From positions 2,352,684 to 2,416,683 of the forward strand of contig NW_006763294.1 in assembly GCF_000218685.1 (NCBI RefSeq): a DNA stretch of 64,000 nucleotides. The letters run 5' to 3'. The position numbers and the translations under genes were made by a program. This document shows positions 1 to 9,856 of this stretch, piece by piece. Position 1 is the stretch's first letter, and every line of letters begins with the position of its first letter. This DNA comes from Serpula lacrymans var. lacrymans S7.9. Its lineage: Eukaryota > Basidiomycota > Agaricomycetes > Boletales > Serpulaceae. The notes under the pieces were generated by a model. The model had not been told where the DNA came from. It worked only from the letters and a program-made list of their open reading frames with translations, and made no database searches.

Positions 1-625
1 GAGCTAAACCAAGTAGCATATGCAGCTCCTCATTCGACCATGCATATATGGCGGCGTCTAGGTTTAGTTTTGCTCTAATAAGTATTATGTGAGCAGGGGT
101 TATTGGCTGTCTGCAAGGGCATTTGGAGGAGGGCGGTGCTAGTTGTGTTGCGCCTTTGAGCATGGCTTTGAGTTCTATGTTGTTGATGTTCCATGAGTGT
201 CCATGGAGTAGGTGCCAGGCTCTTAGTCCTACTGCATAATTAGATAGGGTAGATCCTGCATACGATCCAGCACAGCTAGATAAAAAAGATAGAAGGAGAG
301 TTGGTAGTACGGGGCATCTTTGTACTTCCGGAATATTATGAAGGTTGCAGTATATATGGAAAACTAAAAGTTCAGCGCCATAAGTTTGTTTGGTGGATTG
401 TGCCCACAAAGCACCTATGACTTCCAGTATCCGGTCCATTTGCTCTTCTGAGGAGAAGGCTGTGTTTGGTTGAACTGCTGTGGAGTTCAAACGTGGTGGG
501 GAGCCTGTGGGCAACCAGTAGTGCAACCAATCTTGTGCTAGGCAGTGTGGTTGTAAATGAGAGCGTTGTGGGGTGAGGTTGGGGGGATATGGCTGTGGTA
601 GTGAAGTTGATGAGTTGGTTTGGTC
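1..625 (-). pseudogene. DIRS-like element: tyrosine recombinase, N-terminal part (cut by window edge)
   Basis: Read on the minus strand from about 600 to 1, one open frame gives a sequence typical of the tyrosine recombinases of agaricomycete DIRS-like retroelements: a helical N-terminal core-binding region with STKQTYGAELLVFH, LLSFLSSCAGSY and LSNYAVGLRAWHLLHG, followed by APPSSKCPCRQPITPAHI. The catalytic R-H-R-Y residues would lie beyond position 1 and cannot be checked. A single TAA at 626-628 separates this frame from the upstream linker in the same frame. The recombinase would mediate integration of a circular cDNA in place of a DDE integrase. Family assignment is by recognition of the peptide; no similarity search was made. 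Confidence 0.75.
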
Positions 626-1820
626 TTAAAATGTTGCATTAAACTTTGTAGTTGTATCTGCTGGGGTTGAGCGCGTTAGTAATGGCTGAATCTTCTCTAT
701 TTGAGTTGGCTTTGGCTCGTTCATCTGCTTCTTGGCAGATTCTGATGCAGTCAATGAGTTTTTCTGCTGCAGGAGGGTACTTCCCGCTATGGAGAAGTCT
801 AAGTTCTGTGGAGGATAGGGGTGCTGTTGCGTTGATGATGAAGTGTTGGATGGAATGAGGGATTGGGATAGGAGGGAGTAGGAAGTGCTTGGGCCCGTAT
901 ATGCCTCAGGATGGTTTGTCGGCTGGGTTGTTGGCACTTTGTACATATTTTGTGTGTACCTCAAAATGTCTGGAAAGGCTTTTGATGAATGCATGTATTT
1001 GTTTGAATACATTGTTGATCTGTGGGTTCCAATGCCTGCCGTTTGGCCAACCTTCGACAACGCCTGAGTTATCGCCATATGCAATCATGATGATGCGGTT
1101 GCTAGATTGAGCATTAGTGGCAAGAGTGCGAGTAAGTAGCTCAAATCCAACGGCTTTGGCCCAGCCAATGTCTCGTTTTCCATCTGTTTCTTTCCAGCCA
1201 GGAATGAGCCTCCAGGCTCTCCAATAATTGCCTATTGTGATAGCGATTCCGATTTCTGAGCTTGTGTTTGAAAAGGCTTGGAGGTCTATGAACTGGGAAG
1301 GTGGGGTTATTGGGTGAGATACTTTCCCAGCCTGCAGCATTTCTGACCACCAGTCCAAATCCTGTGCTACTTGCTTGTCTGGATGGTGGGGCATAGTAGG
1401 CTTTTGAGAACATGTGCTTAACATGCTCTTTAGGCCTGTTAGGTACACTTTTCCCATGGGCAGTGCGGAAGATGCGTGTAATAGCTTACCATGTAATTTC
1501 TGTACATCAAGTAGGACATGGGTGGCTCATTTTCTCCAAGCGTGTATTACTGCTAGGTACTTGGTAGTTTTTTCTGGGCTCAGTGATACTGTGTGATTTT
1601 GTAGGTCACATACTAGTCCGATGTATATGGTGGTAGGGCCAAATGGTTGGTCCTTGGAGATTTCCCAAGGTATGCCGAGGCAGTGCAATATCTTGCATGG
1701 CGTATGAGAATAGAGCATCGTGTTCACTGCGTTCAGAAGAGGATGTGAGGTCTTTGATAGGGCATGAACAGTCTTCATTGAATTCTTCAATAACTCAGTT
1801 GTTGAAGGTTTGTCCTCCGG
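626..1820 (-). pseudogene. DIRS-like element: RT C-terminus, RNase H and linker (relic)
   Basis: Minus-strand frames 1820-1530 and 1526-906 are in phase and separated by one stop codon near 1527. The upstream piece has the end of a reverse transcriptase (LGIPWEISKDQPFGPTTIYI). The downstream piece has an RNase H-like region with the GFELL glutamate, the YGDNSG aspartate and a terminal NPADKPS. A low-complexity linker (1084-629) follows, then the recombinase. The order RT, RNase H, recombinase is that of DIRS/Ngaro-type elements. The RT catalytic YxDD box and everything N-terminal of it are missing, because sequence beyond 1820 belongs to another repeat. Several stops make it non-functional. 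Confidence 0.75.
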
Positions 1821-3637
1821 TGTCATGCACCAAAGTTGATTGGTAGCATGGACAGGTGTCAATAACGAAGCAAATATTCAAAAAGACTCGCCTTTGCGCC
1901 ACACAGGCACAGTGCCACGTGGAATAGTAATTAAAATTGCCTTTTTCGAACTTGTGGCTGATCAGCACCACCTCTATTAGGCAATCCAGTCGCGCTCACC
2001 TTTGCTTTCCATTCGGTACTTTCTGTGTTTCGGCATTTTGGCAAGTTTTCGTGTCGCCACTGGCTACACATTGCATTGTGCCCTCATTTTTGTTGTTTCC
2101 TTCACTTCCCTTCCTTTGCCTAGCCCCACCATGGGTCCCTTACTCTCGTTTTTATTCTCACCCGATGGTTGTTTCTGGATCCCCATTTTAGTTCACCTCC
2201 TCGTCACCTCCAGTCTCCTCCTCCTCATCTTTGTTGCTCCCCCACCATTTCTGATGTCACCACTTCCTATCCGCTTCCGTCGCCAATCTGTCGACCACCA
2301 CGTGCCACTGCTGATATCAGCAAAGCCCTGACGGCCGGTTCAAATAGGGCAACAGGTCCATCTTTATGACGTCGATCTACCATCATATACTATCAAAACA
2401 TCGGTTGCTCGTCTTGCCTGGTTGGAGCGTGGGTGGGTAGTTTTTGAGCTGGAGAAGGTTCATCCCCTTGCGCCGCCCATGTTCATTGCTGTCCCATTCA
2501 CTTGGGTACACTTATCTTTTGTCCATCGTCTTCGCTACAGCTACACCTACCACACGCTGCCTGGGACTTACTTGTTCCAAATTGGAACTACTCCTCTCCC
2601 TCCCTCGTTTGATCAGGTGGTCCAACACAACCAGTCCATTGGTAAGGCTATGGAACTGTCGGATTTGGACTAGGTGGTGGACTGGTGGCTCCAGTTTCTT
2701 TTTTTTCAGCAGAACATTCATTTACAGTGCAATTATTTTTGATTTTTGAATCATTTTTATTGACACATATTTTTTTTAGAATGTCTGACTGACAATAAAA
2801 GAACTGTGTTGATACTGATAGTGTTTTGCCTTGCCCTTTTTTTACTGCATCTTCCCATGACATCATGATTTTCCTGCTCTCTTTTTGCTATTGGACTTTA
2901 CTTTATGGCTGTACAAACCTGTGACATTACTCACAGCATTCATTGTTCTATCCCTTTCTTTTCCCTTTTTTGACAATCTTATCCTGTACTACCTACGCAG
3001 GATTCGTCAGCGTACATTCCTTCCTTCATGTTCTTTCTCATTCTTTTTGCACAGCTATACTGTGCATAGCCTACTTTTCTTTTACTATATAAACCCCTGT
3101 ATTTTACCTTGTAAAATAACAAGAACTCAATTCCAGACTTCTTCTCTACTTTCAAGTTCACTACTCTGCTGCTTGTGATCCAGTGTGGTCACAACACTTT
3201 CCACTGCTACCACTGTTAATTGCTGTCATTGTCACGTCCCCCTTTAGAAGTCATTGTCATCCCTTTTGATTAGAGTCCTTCTGAGCACTACAGTTTGTGC
3301 GTCAGGAGCCTGCTATCACTGGGAACCTCGTCACCTCGTCATTCTCGTTATTCTCAAACCTACCTTGTGCTACAATTAGCAAGGTAGTGCTTGTCTATAC
3401 TCGCCACAAAGCCCCTATCTTTCTATAAATTCAACTATCCCTCCTCCTCAAAACCCACACTCATACACCTCTGGGTTTTACTTTGAAGGATCTTTATATG
3501 TACCACCCCACAAACAACCAGACCACTCCACTGTTCTAGGAGGCAAAGCCCATAAACAAGTTCCGTGGAATCTGGGAGGATTGTGTGTTAGTTTGTTTTT
3601 GTGTGTGGTTTTCTAACAGCAGTTCTCATCTTCAACA
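1821..3637 (+). repeat. 1.8-kb TG...CA repeat, probable solo LTR (copy 1)
   Basis: This 1,817-bp segment starts TGTCATGCACCAAAG and ends CTTCAACA. It is nearly identical, in inverted orientation, to 42277-44097. The ends fit LTR convention (TG...CA), and a TATA-like ACTATATAAACCCC lies near 3084. The flanks are ccgg on the left and gcgg on the right, so there is no perfect target duplication, unlike copy 2. Left and right flanks carry a partial RT and a possible ORF start, so material is missing. No internal LTR-element genes adjoin it, hence solo LTR. Several frames open in copy 2 are broken here by small indels. Confidence 0.7.
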
Positions 3638-3814
3638 GCGGGTCCAGATCGCTTTCTCCTTATTATTGTTGATCGTCCAGAGGTTGGATAGGATTTGTGC
3701 TGCTTGTTCTTCATCTATCAACGCAATCGTGAGTTCTGCTCTGGTGTCTATGAACTCTTCTCCCCTGAAATTTGGGGGGATAGCTTCGTTCAGGTTGTTC
3801 ATGATGTATTGCAT
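3638..3814 (-). pseudogene. 5' fragment of an unrecognised element ORF
   Basis: A minus-strand frame opens at an ATG at 3814 and runs about 59 codons straight into the right end of the 1.8-kb repeat. The peptide (NNLNEAIPPNFRG, EEQAAQILSNL) resembles the start of a retroelement first ORF, but I do not recognise it firmly. Together with the RT tail at 1820 it may be what remains of one DIRS-like element with the middle deleted. The sequence 3815-4188 upstream of the ATG has no other coding signal that I can support. Confidence 0.35.
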
Positions 3815-4188
3815 TGTTCAAGAGTGCAAAAGAAACAAGCTAGCTAGCTATTACTGAGGCTACAACAATAGCAATGATGTGGCAGCAAGGAAAGGAGAGA
3901 TGTGTGCCACATCACTGTCTCCTCTATAGACTAACTTCTACGTGTGCCTTGCTTCTCGGCATTGCTTAGAATATCAACTTGGTATGACCTGGCAGAATTT
4001 GACTGGTAAGCTCTGCCTGATTTGGTCTGTGAGTGCCGCTGTGACCCAGTGTAACCAGAAATTGCAGAACTATCCTAAAACGGCAGCTAGAAAACTAAAA
4101 ATTATATCTACTGGTCAAGTTCTGACAGTCTCAAGCTCAACAACTGGTGAGTTATTCAACTTCTCCCCAGACCAATTGCACCTATTGT

Positions 4189-4886
4189 TGTAAGGACCAT
4201 TTCATTATTTTCCTATCTTCGTTATGTCTTGGTTCTCGAATGCTTTTCCCGTTACACCTCTGGCTCTAGAGCTAGAGGTATCTTTTGCCGTTTTACTTCT
4301 CATAGCCCTCACAGGCTTTCTTAACCATCGCTACCATTTTATATCACAGATCAGAGACTGGGTATCACTCCCAGCCAGCCAGCACACTGGGTAGGGACTG
4401 GTAGTAGGCATCTCGCCAACCAGCTCCAAGCCCCAGTAAAGCCTGGTAATACTAATAACGCATTATTTAGGATCGTACCTCATCATGAGGATACGGTTCC
4501 TGAACACGCGTGACAAACCTCTATTATTAGTACAAGTCTCTCACCTGCTGATTAATTCAAGTCAAAAGTCGTACGATAGTTACTCTCCCTTTTTCTTATT
4601 GGTTGATTAATTCCTCAGACCACTTTTCGTATATTCTCCTTTCGGTCTGAGGAACGGACAGTTCCCTATATAAAGCCTTACCTATTCATGTATGGCTCCT
4701 TAGTTTTCTATTACTGAATTTACCCGCTTTACTCCTCAACAAGAACCTTTGAAGCTTACCTCTCAAAGTCCTCTACCCACTATATTTACTAGCGTCTGTC
4801 GACCTCAAGCTCATTGAACCCTTTACTCCCTGCAAGTGCAGAAGGAGACAGGTTTCGTTTTTGTTATAGTTTATCGTTGCCTCACA
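4189..4886 (+). repeat. Solo LTR of the intact Gypsy family (698 bp)
   Basis: The sequence begins TGTAAGGACC and ends GCCTCACA, and is flanked by exact 5-bp target duplications attgt (4184-4188 and 4887-4891). It aligns end to end with the LTRs of the intact Gypsy element (33576-34271 and 40911-41606), in the opposite orientation. By eye it differs at roughly one base in 15-20, so it is an older insertion of the same family. The TATA region and the transcription-start word are recognisable (AGTTTTCTATT, one change from AGCTTTCTATT). It is what remains after LTR-LTR recombination. Confidence 0.93.
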
Positions 4887-4891
4887 ATTGT

Positions 4892-6328
4892 CCAACAATA
4901 GTATTGGACTAATAGAAAATACATGCAGATTCTCATGTCAATGTTCCTGGTACCGTAGGTCTATTTTCACAATTGTCACAGAAAATGGCACTACTTGTTA
5001 CGATAACACAATTTTCGGACCTTTCCTTCATTTTCATTCTCCGCTTTAACCTTGTATACTTTAGCTTTCACACATGGTGCCATGCAGCACTTCCCCTTTT
5101 GTTCAAACTCCTCTTTCTCGCGCCGCGTTGCCTTCTTCTTATTTTAGATACAACTCTCTCACATAGTGGAGCTGGTCATGCGGGCTAGGCCCCATGACAT
5201 CATCAGCCACTGACTTTATCAACTGTACAGTACATAAGTACAAACACTCTGTATTAGTATATATACCCCAATAGATCCAGGAGACTCCTTAGCGAGTCCT
5301 CCTGTTGTTAACCAACAAACTCTCTGCAGCCTAAGGGGTAACCACTCCCCATTCCCTACCTTTATAGTGTGTTCCTGTGTGCGCCAGAGTAACTAACTTT
5401 TGGTTGTTACACTACTCACACCAAAGGCTGGTATGCACGTTCTCCTGGCAATTACATAATCTTTCCAATAACATCCATCCACTACCGCAGTATTATAGGT
5501 GCCAGGTGTGCCTGGAGGGCAATGGGTTGTAATGTCTGTGTGAGTGCTTATCACCAATAAACTATTATCTAACTGATCACACACATATCAGGTTCCATTC
5601 TCTTCAGATTGCTTCATGACATAATCCTTGTAAACAAGGGTACTCTAACTCCAAAATCTTGGTAGGTTTTGCCACAAAGGCTTAACATCAATGAAATCTG
5701 AATTTTATTATATGAGATTGTATTGCCCTTATAAAGGCCGAAATAACAATAATTACTGTAGTTATTTTGACCAACTTTAGAACTGTAAGTAAGGCCTTGC
5801 AATGAACATCTCTCTCGCTAATCAGGATAATGATGCTGAGTATATTCATTTTTGTATTCAATAGTATGTATAATGTTAAACTTTATTGCAGTATTTTAGG
5901 ATGGAAAAATGTTTTTATTCTGTTCTAACTGTATATCATGATGTTCAATCAATTTGTCCATTGATTATTGGGTCAAAACTCAAGTAATCCTAGCAAAACA
6001 CTGGAAGTTCAGCCATTAGTGTTTGAATGTTATGAGTTATGATGGTACAAATGGGCGCTCAAAGAAGTCGATGATAGTGTACACGAAAGAATAAAATAAA
6101 ATCGGAAAAATGTCCAGTCGAGCATGATAAAGGTCACTTTCATAAGAATATGTCTAGAGGAAGAAACACTGACTTCATGGTTTCCTGGAACTCGAAGCCA
6201 GGTGAGTCAGTTGTTAAACTCGGGCCGCTCTGCCGCGCTGCTGTCTAGACAGCAAAATTCAGCTTCAAGTTAGATCTAAACCACGTCCAAGGTATAACGT
6301 CGCATGCAAATCCAGCTGTAATCAAAGT
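4892..6328. other. Intergenic stretch with LTR-like debris
   Basis: No intact gene is visible. The piece 4974-5411 begins TGTCACAG and ends GTTGTTACA, with a TATA-like TAGTATATATACC near 5257, so it could be a degraded LTR, but the flanks (acaat / ctact) do not form a duplication. A short minus-strand coding-like segment is listed separately (5393-5802). The 5830-6180 part is AT-rich and unremarkable. 6180-6328 is presumably the promoter and leader of the downstream dioxygenase gene. Confidence 0.5.
5393..5802 (-). pseudogene. Unrecognised Cys-containing coding-like fragment
   Basis: Two minus-strand frames (5802-5614 and 5584-5393) lie end to end in different phases. The first contains NNYSNYCYFGLYKGNTIS and the second HCPPGTPGTYNT and DGCYWKDYV. 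Composition looks protein-like (aromatic, with spaced cysteines, suggestive of a secreted protein), but a stop codon and a phase change separate the parts and no start with a signal peptide was found. It may be the broken remnant of a small secreted protein gene, or chance. Confidence 0.2.
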
Positions 6329-7711
6329 ATGTTTCGATTCAGAAATACCGCTGTGCCCCCCAAACGACCAGTCAACTATTCAATTCACAGCAGACCTAGA
6401 TGGGCTCCCTTGTCTATCTCTGCTCGCCCTCTATCCTCGATATCAGTTGACGAGAAGGAAATATCTGTCCGGTCTTTACGAACGAAATTCCCGCACATAT
6501 GGCTGCGTGACTCATGCCAATGTCCCTCCTGTGTCCACACATCAACTCTGCAGAAACTTCACAGGACGTCTGATATTTCGTCTGATATGCATCCCGTCCC
6601 TAACGGTGTCACAACGACTCACGAAGGCGTGCACGTCAAATGGAAGGACGGACACGAGTCTATTTACCATTATTCATTTCTCGAAAGGCACTCTTCCTCT
6701 GCGGCACTTTCTCGCTATCACAAAGATCAAGAAACGAAGATGTGGGATGGCCAATCGATAGCCAAAACAGATAATCTATTTCTGCCTTATGATTCCCTAC
6801 GAAATACTTCCAGCCTGCTATCTGCCATCACCCAACTCACCCAGTTCGGTCTGCTCTTCGTCACTGGTGTGCCCAATCACGAACACGATAACCAGACATG
6901 CGAGCTACGCCGTCTCGCCAATACCTTTGGTGAACTTCGCGAAACATTCTACGGAGAACTCTGGGACGTTAAGAATGTCCGAAACAGCCGCAATATAGCA
7001 TACACAAATCTGAACCTAGATCTACATATGGATCTCCTGTATGTCATACACCATCAACGCCAGAGTTAAAAAGTTGATTCTATCAACAGATATTTCCAAC
7101 ACCCACCTCGTTACCAGATTCTGCACTGTCTACGGAATCGTGTCTTGGGCGGTACTTCCGTTTTTGTGGATGCCTTCCACGTAGCGTCGACGCTGCGTTC
7201 ATCGAACCCCGCGGATTTCGATACACTAGCCAACACTCCTGTACCTTTCCACTACGTCAACGACGGCCACCATCTACATTTCGAGCATCCCACAATTGAA
7301 CTCGCTTCCCCTTCTCCCGCAACATCGTCCCCAAATTCCAGTCTGGACGCTTCAACCCAGGATAAAATCCAGATTCAACACATCAACTATTCCCCACCGT
7401 TCCAAGCCCCTCTCCTTCTTCATTCGACGCCACCCACGTTTTACCCCGCCCTCAAGCGATTCGCTACTCTTTTGGATGATCCTATCAACCGGTTTGAATA
7501 CACACTTCGCGAAGGCGATGCAGTCTTATTCGATAACAGACGTGTCCTACATGCTAGGACAGCTTTCAGTAATCCCGAGGATAATAATTCTGAAAAGGAT
7601 GGTGAGCCTAATCGATGGCTCAAGGGATGTTACCTCGAGGCGGACGCTATTTTAGACCGCGCGAGAGTGATGAGAACAAGTGCAGAGGTAAACTCTACAA
7701 AAATAGAATAG
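6329..7711 (+). CDS. Gamma-butyrobetaine dioxygenase-like 2-oxoglutarate/Fe(II) oxygenase
   Basis: Two exons, 6329-7038 and 7090-7711, joined over a 51-nt intron (GTATGT...CAACAG); splicing restores the conserved DLLYFQHPPRYQ. The N-terminus has a probable mitochondrial presequence, then the family's small zinc-binding domain (WLRDSCQCPSCVH). The TauD-type catalytic domain follows, with the HxD iron motif in LHMDLL, the distal histidine in RRVLHARTAF and the 2-oxoglutarate-binding region near RWLKGCYLE. The family hydroxylates gamma-butyrobetaine to L-carnitine; trimethyllysine dioxygenases are close relatives, so the substrate is inferred. The deduced length, about 443 residues, fits. It converges with a peroxisomal hydratase gene 193 bp downstream. 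Confidence 0.85.
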
Positions 7712-7904
7712 ATGTATCACAGACATGAATATCAATGATCTGAATCATTTGCTAGAAAACAAAGTTGAATGGTAGATAAACTTAGAAATAATATACAAGT
7801 ATGTCGACGACATACATGCAGAACCGAATGTCAAGAAAGAATGGGATCTCGTGCTGTATCTGAAGATATAGAAATACATGCCACATTAATCGTTACCATC
7901 CCAA

Positions 7905-9382
7905 TCATAATTTGGCCTTTTCTGCCTTCTTCACAAATGCGACCCCACTGCCCAAAGCAACCTAGTTCAAATTATCATGAGCCACACACAAGTCCAAGTG
8001 ATCGTATGCATAACTCACCTTTCCACTAGTTAAATTTTTCGTGATAAAGCTCACTTCCGTCATGCCATTAGGGCCGGAACCAACTTCCCATATCTGAGTC
8101 TCAAGCTTATCGCCAGGGATAATAGGTGAAGTAAACCGCACGCCAAAAAAGACCAGAGCGCGTGGGTTGCCGCCGCCAACAGCCTCCGATATAGCTCGGG
8201 CAGCGAATCCAAACGTAGACAAGCCGTGTAAAATCACGCCGTTAAACCCAGATTGCTTTCCAGCTTCCGGATCTGTGGTGTACAACAAACATCCAACATA
8301 TCTTATGAGCCATAGTTGATTTAATATTAAGAGAAGGAATTGCAACGCACCGACATGCAAAGGATTATAATCGCCACTCAGGCGGTACACGATGGCTTGC
8401 TCGGGTGTGGTCGCATCCTGAACTACCCAGTCTGGCTTACGGTCTTTCGGTATCGGTTTACTCTGAGGAGCACTTGAGATACTCTTCGAGAATTTGGTCC
8501 CATTGACTTTGGATCCCACAAAAAATTCGCTACTCTTGAAGGTGCGTATAGAGAAAGACAGATTCAGGGACTACATCCAAAAACGGTAGACATCTGGGTT
8601 GACTTACAAGAAGCCGAGCGTAAGGAACACCACTGGGATCGAGTAACAAACCTTCTCTCTCCAAAATCACACCCGATTCTGTCAAGCCACTTAATGTCCG
8701 TCGTAAAAGTAGCGAAACAAGTAGTACTTACTATTCTCGCTGAAAGCAGATATCTTACTCTTCATCTTCCAGCCATCACCGCTAACAGGAGGTAATTCTT
8801 TCAAAACCTCGATACTCTGAGCTCCGTGAACCTATAACGTAACAGAACAGTGTCAACGGAGACCACAGCCTCAATAGGGAAAAGATTTTGAAGAACGTAC
8901 AATGCGCTTGATGTCAAGGTGTGGGAACCCCTTGGGTAGCTCCCCAGTATTCTTCAAATCGAGGTAGGAATTGACGTCAGACGACTCTCCTGTATAGATT
9001 GTGATGAGACTGAATCCATGGGATATAATGACGGGCATACCCTTTAAAGCCAGGGTAACCGGGAAGGTGGATAAAGGTGCCCATGATTTATCTGCGTCAC
9101 GCTCAGAAACCTGTAATTACCAACAACGAACAGTGCTCGTACCAAGCTCTGAAAATGCGCCATCAGATCACTTGATCTATGTAGAAGCAATATAAAACGC
9201 ACCATAAACTAATGACAAGTCATTTTGTTTTGCGCCTACGCCGATAGCATACAATATCAAATCCCTCCTATTCCACGCAACCTGAGGACATCCTTGAGTG
9301 GTAGAACATCAAGAGTGTGGAAGTAACGTACAGCTCTATCGTGTTTGAATTCGTACCCTACGAACTGTCCGAGATCAACCAT
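7905..9382 (-). CDS. Peroxisomal MaoC-type enoyl-CoA hydratase 2 (FOX2 hydratase-like)
   Basis: Nine short exons read by eye: 9382-9332, 9281-9203, 9091-9041, 8989-8901, 8831-8732, 8678-8608, 8534-8351, 8272-8019 and 7961-7905, giving 311 residues. The N-terminal half is a degenerate hotdog domain (YAIGVGA, KGFPHLDIKRIVHGAQ). The C-terminal half carries the hydratase-2 signature YRLSGDYNPLHVDPEA then GFNGVILHGLSTFG, with the catalytic Asp/His. The last exon, easily missed, ends in AKL, a canonical PTS1 peroxisome signal. The family hydrates trans-2-enoyl-CoA in peroxisomal beta-oxidation. Here it is a stand-alone hydratase, not the trifunctional FOX2 fusion. Without the last splice the reading ends in an unrelated tail. 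Confidence 0.85.
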
Positions 9383-9856
9383 GTTGACGGCTTTAGAGAA
9401 TGAACTGAATGTGGGCGAATGGGAGCTTAAAAGCGTTCAGAAACAGAACGTGAATCTTTCCGTCCACTACGGCATTTTGTCCACATACAATTCCGATTAC
9501 CGGTTACCGGTTATTCATACCGTACACTCAAGCTTTCGGTTAAATAAAACGTTTAAAATCAAATGACATTCAAAACAATCGTGTGTATGTAAGCCCAAGT
9601 AAATCTGTAAAACAACCCATGTAAACCAATACAGTAGAAGTAGCAACTGGATCGCCGTGATTCCCCAAGTGTACACCAGAGAAAAAGATGAGGATGGAAA
9701 GAGAATCTATGAAAAATCTACGGAGATTAGCTGGACGGGAGGCATTATAGTAGAATAGGTCCGTATCCCCCAATCACACCAGTTGGAAAAACAAAAAAGG
9801 AAAGAAAAAAGTAACAAAAAATAATAAATAAGGACAGAGAAAAAGATAAATTTACT
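9383..9856. other. Intergenic region
   Basis: 474 bp between the start of the hydratase gene and the end of the AIM9-like gene, both on the minus strand. It should hold the hydratase promoter and the terminator of the upstream gene. Nothing coding is supported. 9781-9850 is A-rich. Confidence 0.5.

Noticed and set aside
2648..2866. Antisense frame (MMSWEDAV...) present in both copies of the 1.8-kb repeat
   Set aside because: Conserved only because the copies are recent; it is Lys/Asn-rich antisense of a pyrimidine-rich U3 and ends arbitrarily.
4974..5411. TG...CA segment with TATA-like box, candidate LTR
   Set aside because: Flanking bases acaat and ctact do not form a duplication, and no second copy is in the window.
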